DNA from: Bacillus smithii
GTDB taxonomy: Bacteria; Bacillota; Bacilli; Bacillales; DSM-4216
Assembly: GCF_001050115.1 (NCBI RefSeq)
Contig: NZ_CP012024.1
Coordinates: forward strand, 3,184,001 to 3,248,000
Length of the DNA stretch: 64,000 bases
Direction: 5' to 3'
Shown: piece after piece, positions 54,660 to 64,000 of the stretch
How the letters are laid out: every line of letters starts with the position of its first letter
How positions within the stretch are numbered: position 1 is the stretch's first letter
The notes under the pieces: generated by a model
Databases searched by the model: none
What the model was told of the DNA's origin: nothing
Seen by the model: the letters and a program-made list of their open reading frames with translations, nothing else
Program-made: the position numbers and the translations under genes

Positions 54660-56786
54660 TCAAGATGAAATTGGCATTTCTGCTTCTTTCGGACCAAACA
54701 CTGCTCTTTCCAGAATTTCAGCAATATCCAGTGTAGCCACTGTCTCTTCCACTTCTTTAGCCTTTGTACCATCAGACAACATCGTCAAACAATAGGGACA
54801 TCCTGAACTAATCACTGTCGGCCGGACAGCTAACGCTTGTTCAGTGCGAGCCACGTTGATACGTTGACCTGTGTCTTCTTCTGTCCACATCAATCCTCCG
54901 CCTGCCCCGCAACACATTCCTGTTTCACGATTGCGCTCCATTTCCACCAATTTTACCCCTTTAATGGACTTCAAAATATCCCGCGGCGGGTCAAAAACAT
55001 CATTGTAACGGCCCAAATAACAAGAATCATGGAATGTGATCGTTTCATTCACTTCATATTTCGGCCGGAGTTTCCCTTCCCTTACCAGCTTGGCCAGAAG
55101 TTCAGTGTGATGATAGACTTCCGCTTTGAATCCAAAATCCGGATACTCATTTTTGAATACATTGTAAGCGTGCGGGTCAATAGTGACGATTTTCCGCACT
55201 CCAATCTTTTCAAATTCCGCGATATTTTGTTGAGCCAGCTCTTGGAATAAAAATTCATTTCCAAGGCGGCGTGGTGTATCGCCGGAATTTTTTTCTTTAT
55301 TTCCGAGAATGGCAAACTTAACGCCCGCTTCATTTAGCAATTTTGCAAAAGACAAAGCAATTTTTTGGCTGCGGTTGTCAAATGAACCCATCGATCCAAC
55401 CCAGAATAAATACTCGAATTCCTCTCCCGCTTTCTTCATTTCTTTTACAGTCGGAACATGAACGTCTTCTTGAGCATCCCGCCAATTTTCTCTATCTTTT
55501 CTGTTTAACCCCCACGGATTCCCTTGCCTTTCTATGTTCTGCATGACTCTTTGGGCATCAGGCGCCACTTTCCCTTCTGTTAAAACAAGATAGCGGCGCA
55601 AATCAATAATCTTGTCGACATGCTCATTCATCACCGGGCATTGGTCTTCACAATTGCGGCAAGTGGTGCATGCCCAAATTTCTTCTTCGGTGATGACATC
55701 GCCTATTAAAGATGGGTTATAGTCTACAGCGGCTGCGGCTTCTATGGACCCTTCGTTTTTCGCGGCCAAAGCAAGCTGATTTCCTTTCGTATTTTGAAAA
55801 GCGAACGCCGGCACCCAAGGCTGTTTGGAGGTGACCGAGGCTCCGTAATTCGTTAAATGATCCCGAAGTTTGACGATCAAATCCATCGGTGACAACATTT
55901 TTCCTGTCCCTGTCGCCGGACACATATTTGTGCATCTTCCGCATTCCACGCAAGCATAAAGATCAACAAGCTGAAGTTGTGTGAAATCTTCAATTTTGCC
56001 GACCCCGAACGATTGTTGAGATTCATCTTCAAAATTGATAGGGTGTAGTTTTCCTTTATGGTCCAGCCGATTTAAATACACATTTGCGGGACCGGCGATC
56101 AAGTGAGCATGTTTAGATTGAGGCACATAAACAAGGAATGTCAGCAGAACGAGCAAGTGAATCCACCAGAAAATATAGAATACGGTGACAGCAGCTGTCT
56201 TGCCGATCCCCGTTAGAGCCACCGCTATGGCGGAAGCTACCGGCTCGTTCCAAGTCCAGCTAATGGATGGTTCGTGCCAAATGATGTCCATGCCGTTACC
56301 CGCCAATACGGATATCATGAGCGATCCAATAAAGAGAAGTACGAGTCCCGCTTTAAAATTTCGTTTTAAACGAACAAGCTTTTCAATATATCGGCGATAA
56401 AACGCCCAACCTACCGCAAATAAAATCAGCAAACTGACGATTTCCTGAAAAAAAGTAAAACCTGGATACACCGGACCAAGCGGCAAATGGGACCCCGGGG
56501 CAATTCCTTTCCAAATAAAATCGACCGCCCCAAACTGCACAAGAATAAATCCGTAGAAAAAAATCACATGGTATATTCCGCTTTTCTTGTCTTTCAATAA
56601 TTTTTGCTGGCCGAAAACATAAACCCAAATCTTGTTCAAACGCTCTTTAACACGGTGGTCAAACTCTGTTTTTTTTCCCAGTTTGATGTATTCTATTCGC
56701 GTTTTGACCACATAGGCAAACAAATACACAGCGTAAGCAGTGACAAGAATGGCCGCAATCAAATTTACCCATAATAATCCATTCAT
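54660..56786 (-). CDS. fadF: FadF, Fe-S oxidoreductase of fatty-acid oxidation
   Basis: A 708-residue membrane protein. Its N-terminal part (to about residue 235) has six or so helices like a nitrate-reductase gamma/heme b domain. A ferredoxin-like domain has two 4Fe-4S motifs (CVECGRCTNMCPA near 275, CTTCRNCEDQCPV near 375), and two CCG domains end the protein (GMCCGAGGGLMW near 630). In the family it is thought to pass electrons from ETF to menaquinone, serving the acyl-CoA dehydrogenases. It heads the beta-oxidation cluster, with a FadR-like operator in its promoter. Confidence 0.93.
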   Translation of the reverse strand: MNGLLWVNLIAAILVTAYAVYLFAYVVKTRIEYIKLGKKTEFDHRVKERLNKIWVYVFGQQKLLKDKKSGIYHVIFFYGFILVQFGAVDFIWKGIAPGSHLPLGPVYPGFTFFQEIVSLLILFAVGWAFYRRYIEKLVRLKRNFKAGLVLLFIGSLMISVLAGNGMDIIWHEPSISWTWNEPVASAIAVALTGIGKTAAVTVFYIFWWIHLLVLLTFLVYVPQSKHAHLIAGPANVYLNRLDHKGKLHPINFEDESQQSFGVGKIEDFTQLQLVDLYACVECGRCTNMCPATGTGKMLSPMDLIVKLRDHLTNYGASVTSKQPWVPAFAFQNTKGNQLALAAKNEGSIEAAAAVDYNPSLIGDVITEEEIWACTTCRNCEDQCPVMNEHVDKIIDLRRYLVLTEGKVAPDAQRVMQNIERQGNPWGLNRKDRENWRDAQEDVHVPTVKEMKKAGEEFEYLFWVGSMGSFDNRSQKIALSFAKLLNEAGVKFAILGNKEKNSGDTPRRLGNEFLFQELAQQNIAEFEKIGVRKIVTIDPHAYNVFKNEYPDFGFKAEVYHHTELLAKLVREGKLRPKYEVNETITFHDSCYLGRYNDVFDPPRDILKSIKGVKLVEMERNRETGMCCGAGGGLMWTEEDTGQRINVARTEQALAVRPTVISSGCPYCLTMLSDGTKAKEVEETVATLDIAEILERAVFGPKEAEMPISS

Positions 56787-56882
56787 ATCTTCTTCAGCAC
56801 TCCCTTCCCCTATCTTTGAACAGCTCTTCTTTTCAATTATATTAGAGTAAAAATATATAATTTTCTGAATTTACTTATTTCT

Positions 56883-56910
56883 ATTATATAATGAATGAAT
56901 GTTCAGTCAA
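56883..56910 (-). promoter_or_regulatory. fadF promoter overlapped by a FadR-like operator
   Basis: Minus-35 TTGACT (56905-56910), 16-base spacer, minus-10 TATAAT (56883-56888) on the minus strand. The palindrome TGAATGAATGTTCAGTCA (56892-56909) matches the FadR consensus at 16 of 18 positions and covers the minus-35 and spacer, the position of a repressor site. The rest of 56787-57104 holds no gene. Confidence 0.8.
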
Positions 56911-57104
56911 CCTTTTTCTCGAACAAACTTTTTCAATCAACCAAAAACAGACAGCGGATCGAGGCTTTCATTCCTGGAATTTTATCTTCAATAACAGGCT
57001 AAATGCTTCTTGAAGCAACAAGATCCTTTCATTCTCGCACGTAAAATGGCTAGGAATGGGACAGACTAAAAAAAGATGACGACATATGGAAAGGGGATGG
57101 CTTT

Positions 57105-58307
57105 ATGATATGGATGTGGGCTGTTGGATTGGTTATCGTTCTCATTATTTGGTTGACCATCGATTTTTACTTCGGAAAAAAATGGTTTAGAAAACGCGTC
57201 GCGCTGCGAAATTATCCTATACAGACAGGAGATCTTGAATTCATTACGGATGGACAGGATTTTTTCAAACGTTTGTTTAAAGATATAAACGATTCGACCA
57301 GTTCTATTGATATCCTCTTTTATATCGTAAAAAACGACGCCCTTAGCGAACATTTTTTAAAGCTTTTAGAGCAAAAAGCGAAAGAAGGAATACAAGTCCG
57401 TCTTCTATGCGATTGGGTCGGAAGCTTCGGTTTAAAAAGAAAAAGGATCAAACAGTTAAAAGCCAATGGCGTTCAGTTTGCTTTTTCTAACCGCCCGAAA
57501 CCCCCTTTTTTCTTTTTTACTTTTCAGCAGCGGAACCACCGCAAAATCACCATCATTGATAAAAAAATTGCTTATATCGGCGGCTTTAATATCGGCGGCG
57601 AATACATCGGGAGAAAGCTGCGTTTATCCCCCTGGCGCGACTACCATCTTCGCTTGACAGGCCCTGGCGTTTCAGATCTCCTAAAAGAATTTAGGATGGA
57701 TTGGCAAGCGGCGGGTGAAAAAGATACGGAACCTGCAGACTCGTCTGTTCCAAATGCAGGAAATGGCGGAATCATGCATCAATTTACCTTTTCGGACGGA
57801 GTCGGCCTTGATGAACAATTAGAAAATGAGCTGTTGAAAGCAAAAAAGTCTATATTGATCGGCAGCCCTTACTTTATTCCAACGAAACGCCTTTTAGATG
57901 CTTTATTAAAAGCTCTCAAACGAGGCGTCCGTGTCTCCGTTATCATCCCTTGTAAAAAAGACCATCCGCTTGTTCGGGAAGCCGCCTATCCTTTTCTTCA
58001 ACAAATATTGAAAGCAGGAGCAAACGTTTACGAATTTCAAGCCGGTTTCTACCACGCAAAAGCGATCATCATTGATCATGAGAAAGCCATTATCGGAACG
58101 ACGAACTTTGACCAAAGAAGCGTCAGCCTGAATTTTGAGTGCAATTGCTTTATTTACAACCCTTCTTTTATCCAAAACGTGATCATGAAAGAGATTCAAG
58201 AAGACATACGTCAATCGAAAATCATGACGTATAAAGAAGCCAAAAAAATGGATCCGGCAACCTATGCAAAAGCCACATTGGCTAAAACGCTGCTTCCTTT
58301 GCTATAA
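57105..58307 (+). CDS. clsB: ClsB (YwjE), cardiolipin synthase
   Basis: A 400-residue phospholipase-D-family enzyme with one N-terminal membrane helix (about residues 2-22). It has two HKD motifs, HRKITIIDKKIAYIGGFNIGG near residue 145 and HAKAIIIDHEKAIIGTTNFDQRS near 325. It condenses two phosphatidylglycerols to cardiolipin. It lacks the second helix of ClsA-type enzymes, which fits YwjE. It is one of only two plus-strand genes here, divergent from fadF and convergent with argS. A GGAAAGGGG site precedes the ATG. Confidence 0.92.
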   Translation: MIWMWAVGLVIVLIIWLTIDFYFGKKWFRKRVALRNYPIQTGDLEFITDGQDFFKRLFKDINDSTSSIDILFYIVKNDALSEHFLKLLEQKAKEGIQVRLLCDWVGSFGLKRKRIKQLKANGVQFAFSNRPKPPFFFFTFQQRNHRKITIIDKKIAYIGGFNIGGEYIGRKLRLSPWRDYHLRLTGPGVSDLLKEFRMDWQAAGEKDTEPADSSVPNAGNGGIMHQFTFSDGVGLDEQLENELLKAKKSILIGSPYFIPTKRLLDALLKALKRGVRVSVIIPCKKDHPLVREAAYPFLQQILKAGANVYEFQAGFYHAKAIIIDHEKAIIGTTNFDQRSVSLNFECNCFIYNPSFIQNVIMKEIQEDIRQSKIMTYKEAKKMDPATYAKATLAKTLLPLL

Positions 58308-58336
58308 AATGAGGCGTTCAGCTTCTTCTTTCCATG

Positions 58337-58358
58337 AAAAAAGGGGGTATACCCCCTA
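58337..58358 (-). terminator. Terminator after argS (compact palindrome)
   Basis: GGGGGTATACCCCC (58343-58356) forms a tight GC stem with a four-base loop and is followed on the minus strand by TTTTTT. It lies between the convergent clsB and argS genes. Confidence 0.72.
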
Positions 58359-58492
58359 TTGCATGAAAGGCTCTCCATTCCTCCAGTTTTGGCCCGTTTT
58401 TTGGACGAAATCGCTGTTTCTTCCGAAAAAACGCCTCGAGGAATGGGCAAGCCGAATGAAATAGCAAAAAATGTTCTTGAATCGCTTTTTTC

Positions 58493-60163
58493 TCACATTT
58501 TTTCCGGTGCAGAAACACCGATCAAGCTTAATGCATTTTTAAGCGTTATTTGAACGGCTTTCACTAAAGAAAGTCGAGCCTTGGATAAAGGAAGATGATC
58601 TTGATCCAAAACTTTATTGGCATTGTAAAAGCTGTGGAAAGCAGAAGCCAACTCTTGAATGTAATTGGCTACCCGGTGTGGCGTCCGCTTTTCTGCTGCG
58701 TCAGCGATAACTAGTGGAAAATATCCTAGTTTTTTCAATAAATCAATTTCTTTTTCCGTTCCAAGCAACGATAAATCTACTTGATCATCAATAGAAATTT
58801 GCTGTTCTTCCGCTTGCCGCAAAATGCTGCAAATGCGCGCATGAGCGTATTGTGCATAATAAACCGGGTTTTCATTAGACTGAGAAACGGCAAGATCCAA
58901 ATCAAAATCCATATGAGTGTCCCCGCTTCTCATCGCGAAAAAGTAACGAACCGCATCCAGACCCACTTCTTCAATCAGTTCACGCATTGTGACCGCTTTT
59001 CCGGTACGTTTGCTCATTTTCATCTTTTCGCCGTTTTTGTATAAATGAACAAGCTGTATAATTTCTACTTCCAGATTCTCTGCATTAAAGCCAAGCGCCG
59101 AGATTGCTGCCTTCATTCTCGGAATATAGCCGTGGTGGTCCGCTCCCCAAATATTGATCACTTTATCAAACCCGCGTTCGAATTTATCGCGGTGATACGC
59201 GATATCCGGTGTTAAATATGTGTAAGAACCGTCGCTTTTAATGAGTACACGATCTTTGTCATCGCCAAAAGCGGTAGAGCGAAACCAAAGAGCACCGTCT
59301 TTTTCATATGTGTAGCCGCTTTTGCGCAATACTTCCAACGCTTCATCGATTTTTCCATTTTTATAAAGAGATGTTTCCGAATACCAAACATCGAAAGATA
59401 CACGGAAGTTTTCTAAATCTTTTTTCAGTTTTTCCATTTCATATTTCAAGCCGTATTCTCTGAAAAATTGATAGCGTTCTTGCTCGTCTACATGAAGATA
59501 TCGATCCCCGAACTCTTCTGCTAAACGTTTCCCGATCTGGACGATATCTTCTCCATAATAGCCGTCTTCCGGCAAATCTTTATCTTTTCCGAGCGCCTGA
59601 AAATAACGAGCCTCCACGGAAAGGGCAAGATTATGGATTTGGTTTCCGGCATCATTAATATAATACTCGCGCGTCACTTCATAACCGGCTTTTTCCATTA
59701 CGTTGCACAATGAATCGCCGACTGCCGCCCCGCGGGCATGTCCAAGATGTAAATCGCCTGTTGGGTTAGCCGATACAAATTCCACTTGAATTTTTTGTCT
59801 AGCTCCCGCGTTGGACTCGCCGTAGCGGTCTTTCGCCTCTAAAATGGCCGGAATTAACTTTGTTAAATAATGATGATCCATAAAAAAATTAATAAAACCC
59901 GGTCCGGCAATTTCGATTTCATTTACCGATGCCTGGGAACGATCGAATTGATTCTTAATTTCATCCGCAATTTGGCGAGGCGGCTTTTTCGCGATTCGAG
60001 CCAACTGCATCGCAATATTGGTCGAATAGTCGCCGTGCGCTTTATCTTTTGGAGTTTCTAACACAATAGCCGGCAACTCTTCCTCCGCTGCCAGCCCCGC
60101 TTTTAACACAGCCGCTTTAATTTCCGATTTCAACTGTTCCTGAATCTTTCCTACGATATTCAT
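58493..60163 (-). CDS. argS: ArgS, arginyl-tRNA synthetase
   Basis: A 556-residue class I synthetase. The HIGH motif appears as HLGHARGA near residue 130 and KMSK as [12 protein letters not shown] near 378. The N-terminal Arg-tRNA domain (to about 110) and the C-terminal DALR anticodon domain ([24 protein letters not shown]) are complete. The ATG overlaps the ywiB stop (ATGA) and uses GAGGAGGT inside ywiB, so the two are translationally coupled, as in B. subtilis. Confidence 0.97.
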   Translation of the reverse strand: MNIVGKIQEQLKSEIKAAVLKAGLAAEEELPAIVLETPKDKAHGDYSTNIAMQLARIAKKPPRQIADEIKNQFDRSQASVNEIEIAGPGFINFFMDHHYLTKLIPAILEAKDRYGESNAGARQKIQVEFVSANPTGDLHLGHARGAAVGDSLCNVMEKAGYEVTREYYINDAGNQIHNLALSVEARYFQALGKDKDLPEDGYYGEDIVQIGKRLAEEFGDRYLHVDEQERYQFFREYGLKYEMEKLKKDLENFRVSFDVWYSETSLYKNGKIDEALEVLRKSGYTYEKDGALWFRSTAFGDDKDRVLIKSDGSYTYLTPDIAYHRDKFERGFDKVINIWGADHHGYIPRMKAAISALGFNAENLEVEIIQLVHLYKNGEKMKMSKRTGKAVTMRELIEEVGLDAVRYFFAMRSGDTHMDFDLDLAVSQSNENPVYYAQYAHARICSILRQAEEQQISIDDQVDLSLLGTEKEIDLLKKLGYFPLVIADAAEKRTPHRVANYIQELASAFHSFYNANKVLDQDHLPLSKARLSLVKAVQITLKNALSLIGVSAPEKM

Positions 60164-60690
60164 ACATTCTTTACCTCCTCAAACGTGATGGACAAGGAAT
60201 ATATTCCGAGGAACTTTCCTTGCATAAATAAATCGTATGTCAAAGCCAAACGGCCGTTCAACGGCTTCTCGCTGTATGTATATCGATCCATGTTCCGGGT
60301 GATCGTATTTAATAACAGTGTACCATAAGGGCTGTCGTAAGAACCGCTCATCGGGTGATTTTTATCGAAAACAAGCCTGGATTTTACCGCTCCATTTCTT
60401 AAAATGACGGCTTCTTCACCTGACATCTTTACAATCGTTCTAACGGTCCCTTCTTCTTGGACTTCCGTATATTTTAAGTAAACGGATCCGCCTTTTTCAA
60501 AGTATTCCCCAAATAAAACCAGTTCAAATTCTTCCTTTTCCTCATCGTTCGTAATCACTGTAGACAGATGAATTTTGACTGTTCTTTTTTGGTCGATCGA
60601 ATCCGCCAAACCCTCCACATCCCTTTCAAAAAGACTCATTCCATTTATTTGCATCTTTAAATCAATGTCAACAGTCATGTCGAGCGGCAC
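60160..60690 (-). CDS. ywiB: YwiB, DUF1934 family protein
   Basis: A calycin-like beta-barrel protein of unknown role. The conserved part ([78 protein letters not shown]) aligns with B. subtilis YwiB (142 residues). The frame is open to a TTG at 60780. I choose GTG 60688-60690 because AGAGGA lies six bases upstream, giving 176 residues; a later ATG at 60637-60639 is also possible. Either way there is an N-terminal extension. It overlaps argS by four bases. Confidence 0.78.
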   Translation of the reverse strand: MPLDMTVDIDLKMQINGMSLFERDVEGLADSIDQKRTVKIHLSTVITNDEEKEEFELVLFGEYFEKGGSVYLKYTEVQEEGTVRTIVKMSGEEAVILRNGAVKSRLVFDKNHPMSGSYDSPYGTLLLNTITRNMDRYTYSEKPLNGRLALTYDLFMQGKFLGIYSLSITFEEVKNV

Positions 60691-60927
60691 TTTTAATCCT
60701 CTTGGGACAATATTCTGGAAAGTGCAATGACTCGTTTTCACTTTTGCGGTGCCATGCCCAATGTTTTCATTCCTGTTCAATCAAACTAAAAAAACCGTTC
60801 CGTTTTTCGTTCACTATAACTTTATCATTATAAGAGGGATTTCTTCAAAAGGCAATGTAGGGAGTCTTTAAAAAATTTTTCCACACCTTTTCTAATTAAA
60901 AGCTTGCTTAACGAAATCAAATTTTAT

Positions 60928-60996
60928 AAAAAAAAGATCTGCCCTAAAACAGCTTAGCCGGGAAGTTTTCCTTCCCCCAGCCGTCTTGAGCAGATC
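60928..60996 (-). terminator. Terminator after speB
   Basis: GATCTGC/GCAGATC arms (60936-60942 with 60990-60996) enclose further pairing around GGAAG/CTTCC. TTTTTTTT follows on the minus strand. It lies about 27 bases below the speB stop. Confidence 0.82.
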
Positions 60997-61022
60997 CTTT
61001 TTTATAAGCCAAAATGATATGA

Positions 61023-61892
61023 TTAAAACCAGCCCAACAGCATTTCGCGAATCAATTTGCTGGCTGTATTAGCCGTTTGCTCAGAGTGGTCGTACACAGG
61101 CGCCACCTCGACAAGGTCGGCTCCCACCACTTGAACTTCGGAACGGCTGATTTCCAAAATGGATGCGAGCAATTCTTTTGAAGTAATCCCGCCGCAATCT
61201 ACCGTTCCGGTTCCCGGAGCGTGAGCCGGATCCAGCACATCGATATCAATCGTCACATAAACCGGCCGGCCTTTTAATCGTGGCAAAATCTCTTTTAAAG
61301 GTTCAAGAACTTCAAATTTGGCAATGTACATACCATTTTCTTTCGCCCATTGAAATTCTTCTTTCATTCCGGAGCGTATGCCAAACGAAAATACATTCTC
61401 AGGACCGATCAATTCAGCTACTTTTCGAATCGGAGTCGCATGGGATAAAGGCTCTCCTTCATAATCCGTCCGCAAATCCGTATGGGCATCCATATGAATC
61501 ACCGCCAAATTTGGATAGCGCTTATAGACGGATTTAATGACCGGCCACGACACGAGATGCTCTCCCCCCATTCCCAGAGGAGATTTCCCGTCTGCCAGCA
61601 ATTGGTCAATATACTCTTCGATTATTTTTAAGCTTCTTTCTGCATTCCCGAAAGGAAGGGGGATATCGCCGGCATCAAAATAGCGGATTTCCTTTAGTTC
61701 TCTGTCCAAATAAGGGCTGTATTCCTCAAGTCCAATCGACACTTCCCGAATCCGGGCCGGCCCGAACCGGGAACCTGGCCGGTAACTGACCGTCCAATCC
61801 ATCGGCATACCGTATATGACGACTGAACTTTCCTCGTAATTTGGATGGCTGCCAATAAACACATTTCCCGAGTAAGCTTCGTCAAAGCGCAT
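61023..61892 (-). CDS. speB: SpeB, agmatinase
   Basis: A 289-residue ureohydrolase that converts agmatine to putrescine and urea. The binuclear manganese ligands are in GGEHLVSW near residue 110, HMDAHTDLR near 135 and DIDVLDPAHAPGTGT near 215. The length and motifs are those of B. subtilis SpeB. It lies 26 bases downstream of speE, so polyamine genes form an operon speE-speB ending in a terminator. Confidence 0.95.
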   Translation of the reverse strand: MRFDEAYSGNVFIGSHPNYEESSVVIYGMPMDWTVSYRPGSRFGPARIREVSIGLEEYSPYLDRELKEIRYFDAGDIPLPFGNAERSLKIIEEYIDQLLADGKSPLGMGGEHLVSWPVIKSVYKRYPNLAVIHMDAHTDLRTDYEGEPLSHATPIRKVAELIGPENVFSFGIRSGMKEEFQWAKENGMYIAKFEVLEPLKEILPRLKGRPVYVTIDIDVLDPAHAPGTGTVDCGGITSKELLASILEISRSEVQVVGADLVEVAPVYDHSEQTANTASKLIREMLLGWF

Positions 61893-61918
61893 GTTTCAAG
61901 ACCTCCCTGTGGCACCTC

Positions 61919-62749
61919 TTATTTTGTCAAATCTTGCACAAATTTCGGCAAAACAAATGCTGCTTTATGAATTTCTTTCGTATAGTATTTTGTTTCAATA
62001 TCAAGAAATTGTTCATCAGGCACCGCAAGCGGGTCATATTTTTTCGAACCGATGGTAAATGACCATAAACCGCTTGGATACGTCGGGATATTGGCAAGAT
62101 ACAATCTCGTAATCGGGAAGATTTCCTTTACGTCCTTCTGAACTTTGCGGATTAAATCGGCTTTGAACCAAGGGTTATCGGTTTGTGCGACAAAAATGCC
62201 GTCCTCTTTCAGCGCTTTGGAAATTCCGGCGTAAAAGCCTTTTGTAAATAAATTGACTGCCGGTCCGACCGGTTCCGTTGAATCAACCATGATGACATCG
62301 TATTCATTTTCACTTTGTGCGATATGCATAAAACCGTCGTCGACTTTTACTTCCACTCGTTCATCTTCCAACCCGGATGCAATCTCCGGCAAGTATTTCT
62401 TGGAATACTCAATGACCTTGCCATCGATATCGACTAAAGTCGCTTTTTTCACATTCGGATGCTTGAGCACTTCACGGATTACACCGCCGTCTCCTCCACC
62501 CACGACCAGAACGTTTTCCGGGTTTGGATGAGTAAACAACGGAACATGCGCCACCATTTCATGGTACACAAATTCGTCTCGTTGAGTGGTCATCACCATT
62601 CCGTCGAGAAGAAGCATGTTTCCCCACTCTTCCGTTTCAACCATTTCCAAGTATTGGAAGTCCGTTTTCTCTGTATGTAAAGTCCGTTTGACCTTCATCG
62701 TAATTCCAAAATTTTCCGTCTGCTTTTCAGTAAACCAAAGTCCAGCCAT
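61919..62749 (-). CDS. speE: SpeE, spermidine synthase
   Basis: A 276-residue aminopropyltransferase making spermidine from putrescine and decarboxylated SAM. Signatures are [44 protein letters not shown] near residue 80 and [23 protein letters not shown] near 150. Start [19 protein letters not shown] (62747-62749) is chosen over an ATG six codons upstream because AAGGAAGCAGG lies before it and the length equals B. subtilis SpeE. It is the first gene of the speE-speB operon. Confidence 0.96.
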   Translation of the reverse strand: MAGLWFTEKQTENFGITMKVKRTLHTEKTDFQYLEMVETEEWGNMLLLDGMVMTTQRDEFVYHEMVAHVPLFTHPNPENVLVVGGGDGGVIREVLKHPNVKKATLVDIDGKVIEYSKKYLPEIASGLEDERVEVKVDDGFMHIAQSENEYDVIMVDSTEPVGPAVNLFTKGFYAGISKALKEDGIFVAQTDNPWFKADLIRKVQKDVKEIFPITRLYLANIPTYPSGLWSFTIGSKKYDPLAVPDEQFLDIETKYYTKEIHKAAFVLPKFVQDLTK

Positions 62750-62908
62750 TAACCTGCTTCCTTTCATTTTAAATTTGTTCTAAACATTTTCAGCCATTTT
62801 TCTCATGAAACGATAGATTTTATCCATCGTTTAGCTTATTAGAATTCCCCATTCTTATCAAATTTACAAGATGGGAGTTTTCTGATTAAAAGAGTGGAAA
62901 AACAATAA

Positions 62909-62967
62909 ATCCTAAAAGAAAAAACCAAACATGTCAATCAGTATATTGGAAACTGCCAAAATTTCAA
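62909..62967 (-). promoter_or_regulatory. Two tandem sigma-A-like promoters of speE
   Basis: On the minus strand TTGAAA (62962-62967), 16 bases, TATACT (62940-62945). Just inside it TTGACA (62932-62937), 17 bases, TAGGAT (62909-62914). Both lie in the divergent speE-pbpG spacer (62750-63081), which otherwise holds no gene. Confidence 0.6.
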
Positions 62968-63081
62968 GAGTTTTTTTCTGCCTATGCCGCTCCTTTCACC
63001 TGCCGATGTTTAAAAAGCTGACTTTTTTTTCATACTAAAAAATGAGAGAAAACTGCTTTTATATACAAGCGGGGTGAAAAT

Positions 63082-64000
63082 ATGGAAATTATCACAAATT
63101 CAAGATCCAGTAAAACCGTGAAATACTTTCGAGCTTTCTTCTTTATTTCCCTGCTTTTATTGATATTATTTTCGGCCGGAGTTCTCGCCATATTCTCCTA
63201 TGCAAAACTTTTAGGTCCTCCGCCGCTTTCAGTTCCTCAATCTACTCTTTTGTATGCGGACGACGGAACGTTAATAGGAGAATCCAACCGCGGAGAAAAA
63301 CGATATTGGGTGAAAATAGAGGACATTTCTCCTTACCTCCTCGATGCCACCGTTTCGATAGAAGACCAAAAGTTTTACGAACATCATGGGTTTGATTTAA
63401 AAAGAATTGCCGGAGCCGCTTTGGCTGATGTAAAAGCGATGTCCAAAGTTCAGGGAGCCAGCACCATTTCCCAGCAGTATGCCCGCAATTTATTTCTTCA
63501 TCACGACAAAACGTGGAACCGAAAATTGTTGGAAGCATTTTATACGATCCGCTTGGAAATGAATTACACAAAAAAACAGATTTTAGAAGGATATGTGAAC
63601 ACCATCTATTATGGCCACGGCGCATATGGGATTGAAGCAGCCAGCAAATTTTATTTCAATAAAGATGCGAAAGACCTTTCTCTCGCGGAAGCCAGTATGC
63701 TGGCCGGCATTCCTAAAGGCCCCAGCATCTACTCGCCGCTTATTTCTTTTCAAAAAGCGAAAGAACGTCAATTATTAATATTGCGCAAAATGGAGAAAGA
63801 CGGCTATATTACTGCCAAACAACGCCAACAGGCAGAAAAAGAGAAACTAACGATTGTCGGAAAACAATCGGATCCGAAAAACAATATAGCCCCTTATTTT
63901 CAAGATGTCGTCAAACAAAAGCTGAAAACGGATTTGGGCTTGGACGATCGAACGATTGAATTCGGCGGGCTTCGAGTCTATACAACCTTAAATTTGAAAC
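63082..64000 (+). CDS. pbpG: PbpG-like class A penicillin-binding protein (N-terminal part)
   Basis: The first 306 codons of a gene that runs off the right edge. A signal anchor lies at about residues 18-45. The glycosyltransferase GT51 domain has SIEDQKFYEHHGFD with the catalytic glutamate, GASTISQQYARNLFL, RKLLEAFYTIRLEMNYTKKQILEGYVNTIYYGHGAYGIEAAS and AGIPKGPSIYSP. The transpeptidase domain would follow outside the window. In B. subtilis pbpG (ywhE) is next to speE and makes a spore-cortex PBP. GGGGTGAAAAT precedes the ATG at 63082. Confidence 0.9.
   Translation, partial: MEIITNSRSSKTVKYFRAFFFISLLLLILFSAGVLAIFSYAKLLGPPPLSVPQSTLLYADDGTLIGESNRGEKRYWVKIEDISPYLLDATVSIEDQKFYEHHGFDLKRIAGAALADVKAMSKVQGASTISQQYARNLFLHHDKTWNRKLLEAFYTIRLEMNYTKKQILEGYVNTIYYGHGAYGIEAASKFYFNKDAKDLSLAEASMLAGIPKGPSIYSPLISFQKAKERQLLILRKMEKDGYITAKQRQQAEKEKLTIVGKQSDPKNNIAPYFQDVVKQKLKTDLGLDDRTIEFGGLRVYTTLNLK

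Noticed and set aside
58337..58358. GGGGGTATACCCCC considered as a CsoR-type copper operator
   Set aside because: The half-sites are in the wrong orientation for CsoR, no metal gene is nearby, and the following T run on the minus strand makes it a simple terminator for argS.
63030..63081. Possible sigma-F promoter of pbpG (TCATA … GAGAAAACTG)
   Set aside because: The two elements are only 11 bases apart instead of about 15, and the minus-10 has a mismatch in the GG pair.

Overview
The window is a chromosomal segment of an endospore-forming, flagellated member of the Bacillaceae. It follows the gene order of the Bacillus subtilis region from fabZ to ywhE almost gene for gene. Sporulation genes (spoIIID, spoIIQ, spoIID, spoIIR, spo0F, a spore-type class A PBP), FlhO/FlhP and the full F1Fo ATP synthase operon support this. 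Several proteins (for example AtpD) look close to thermophilic Geobacillus-type sequences, but I cannot name a species. Nearly all genes lie on the minus strand, as expected for one replication arm; clsB and the partial pbpG at the right end are the exceptions.

Layout from left to right, with transcription mostly leftward. 0-8.9 kb: fabZ (partial), a small EpuA-like membrane protein, flhP, flhO, mbl, spoIIID, spoIIQ, spoIID, murAA, ywmB, ywzB. 9.3-16.6 kb: atpZ-B-E-F-H-A-G-D-C, with a decayed atpI between atpZ and atpB. 16.9-18.7 kb: mnaA and upp. 18.84-20.55 kb: a complete ISLre2-family insertion sequence flanked by a 9-bp target duplication. 20.7-29.2 kb: a GlcD-type flavoprotein, glyA, ywlG, rpiB, a receptor without a ligand domain, ywlE, mntP, an unlisted 40-codon gene, and ywlC with a DnaA-box cluster upstream. 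29.6-38.7 kb: an ABC exporter pair, spoIIR, prmC, prfA, a lipoprotein, tdk, rpmE, rho. 38.9-46.8 kb: glpX, murAB, tal, fbaA, spo0F, pyrG (with its attenuator) and rpoE. 47.6-49.3 kb: an IS200/IS605 element with an intact tnpB but a broken tnpA. 49.8-56.8 kb: fatty-acid beta-oxidation genes acdA, a second acyl-CoA dehydrogenase, hbd, thl and fadF, with FadR-like and cre-like sites. 57.1-64 kb: clsB, argS, ywiB, speB, speE and the start of pbpG.

The genes fall into a few functional groups: cell-wall and shape genes (murAA, murAB, mbl, mnaA, pbpG), sporulation control from phosphorelay to engulfment (spo0F, spoIIR, spoIIQ, spoIID, spoIIID), energy metabolism (atp, fad, glpX, fbaA, tal), translation and transcription housekeeping (prfA, prmC, ywlC, rpmE, argS, rho, rpoE), nucleotide supply (upp, tdk, pyrG) and polyamine synthesis (speB, speE).

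I did not find a convincing wholly new defence or biosynthetic system. The observations most worth checking are: a phased array of ResD-like boxes directly upstream of the atp promoter; the atpI relic; the 40-codon gene coupled to ywlC; the DnaA-box cluster; the lone active-looking TnpB next to a dead TnpA; a structured RNA-like segment beside it; and an ISLre2 leader that would hide its own ribosome-binding site in read-through transcripts.
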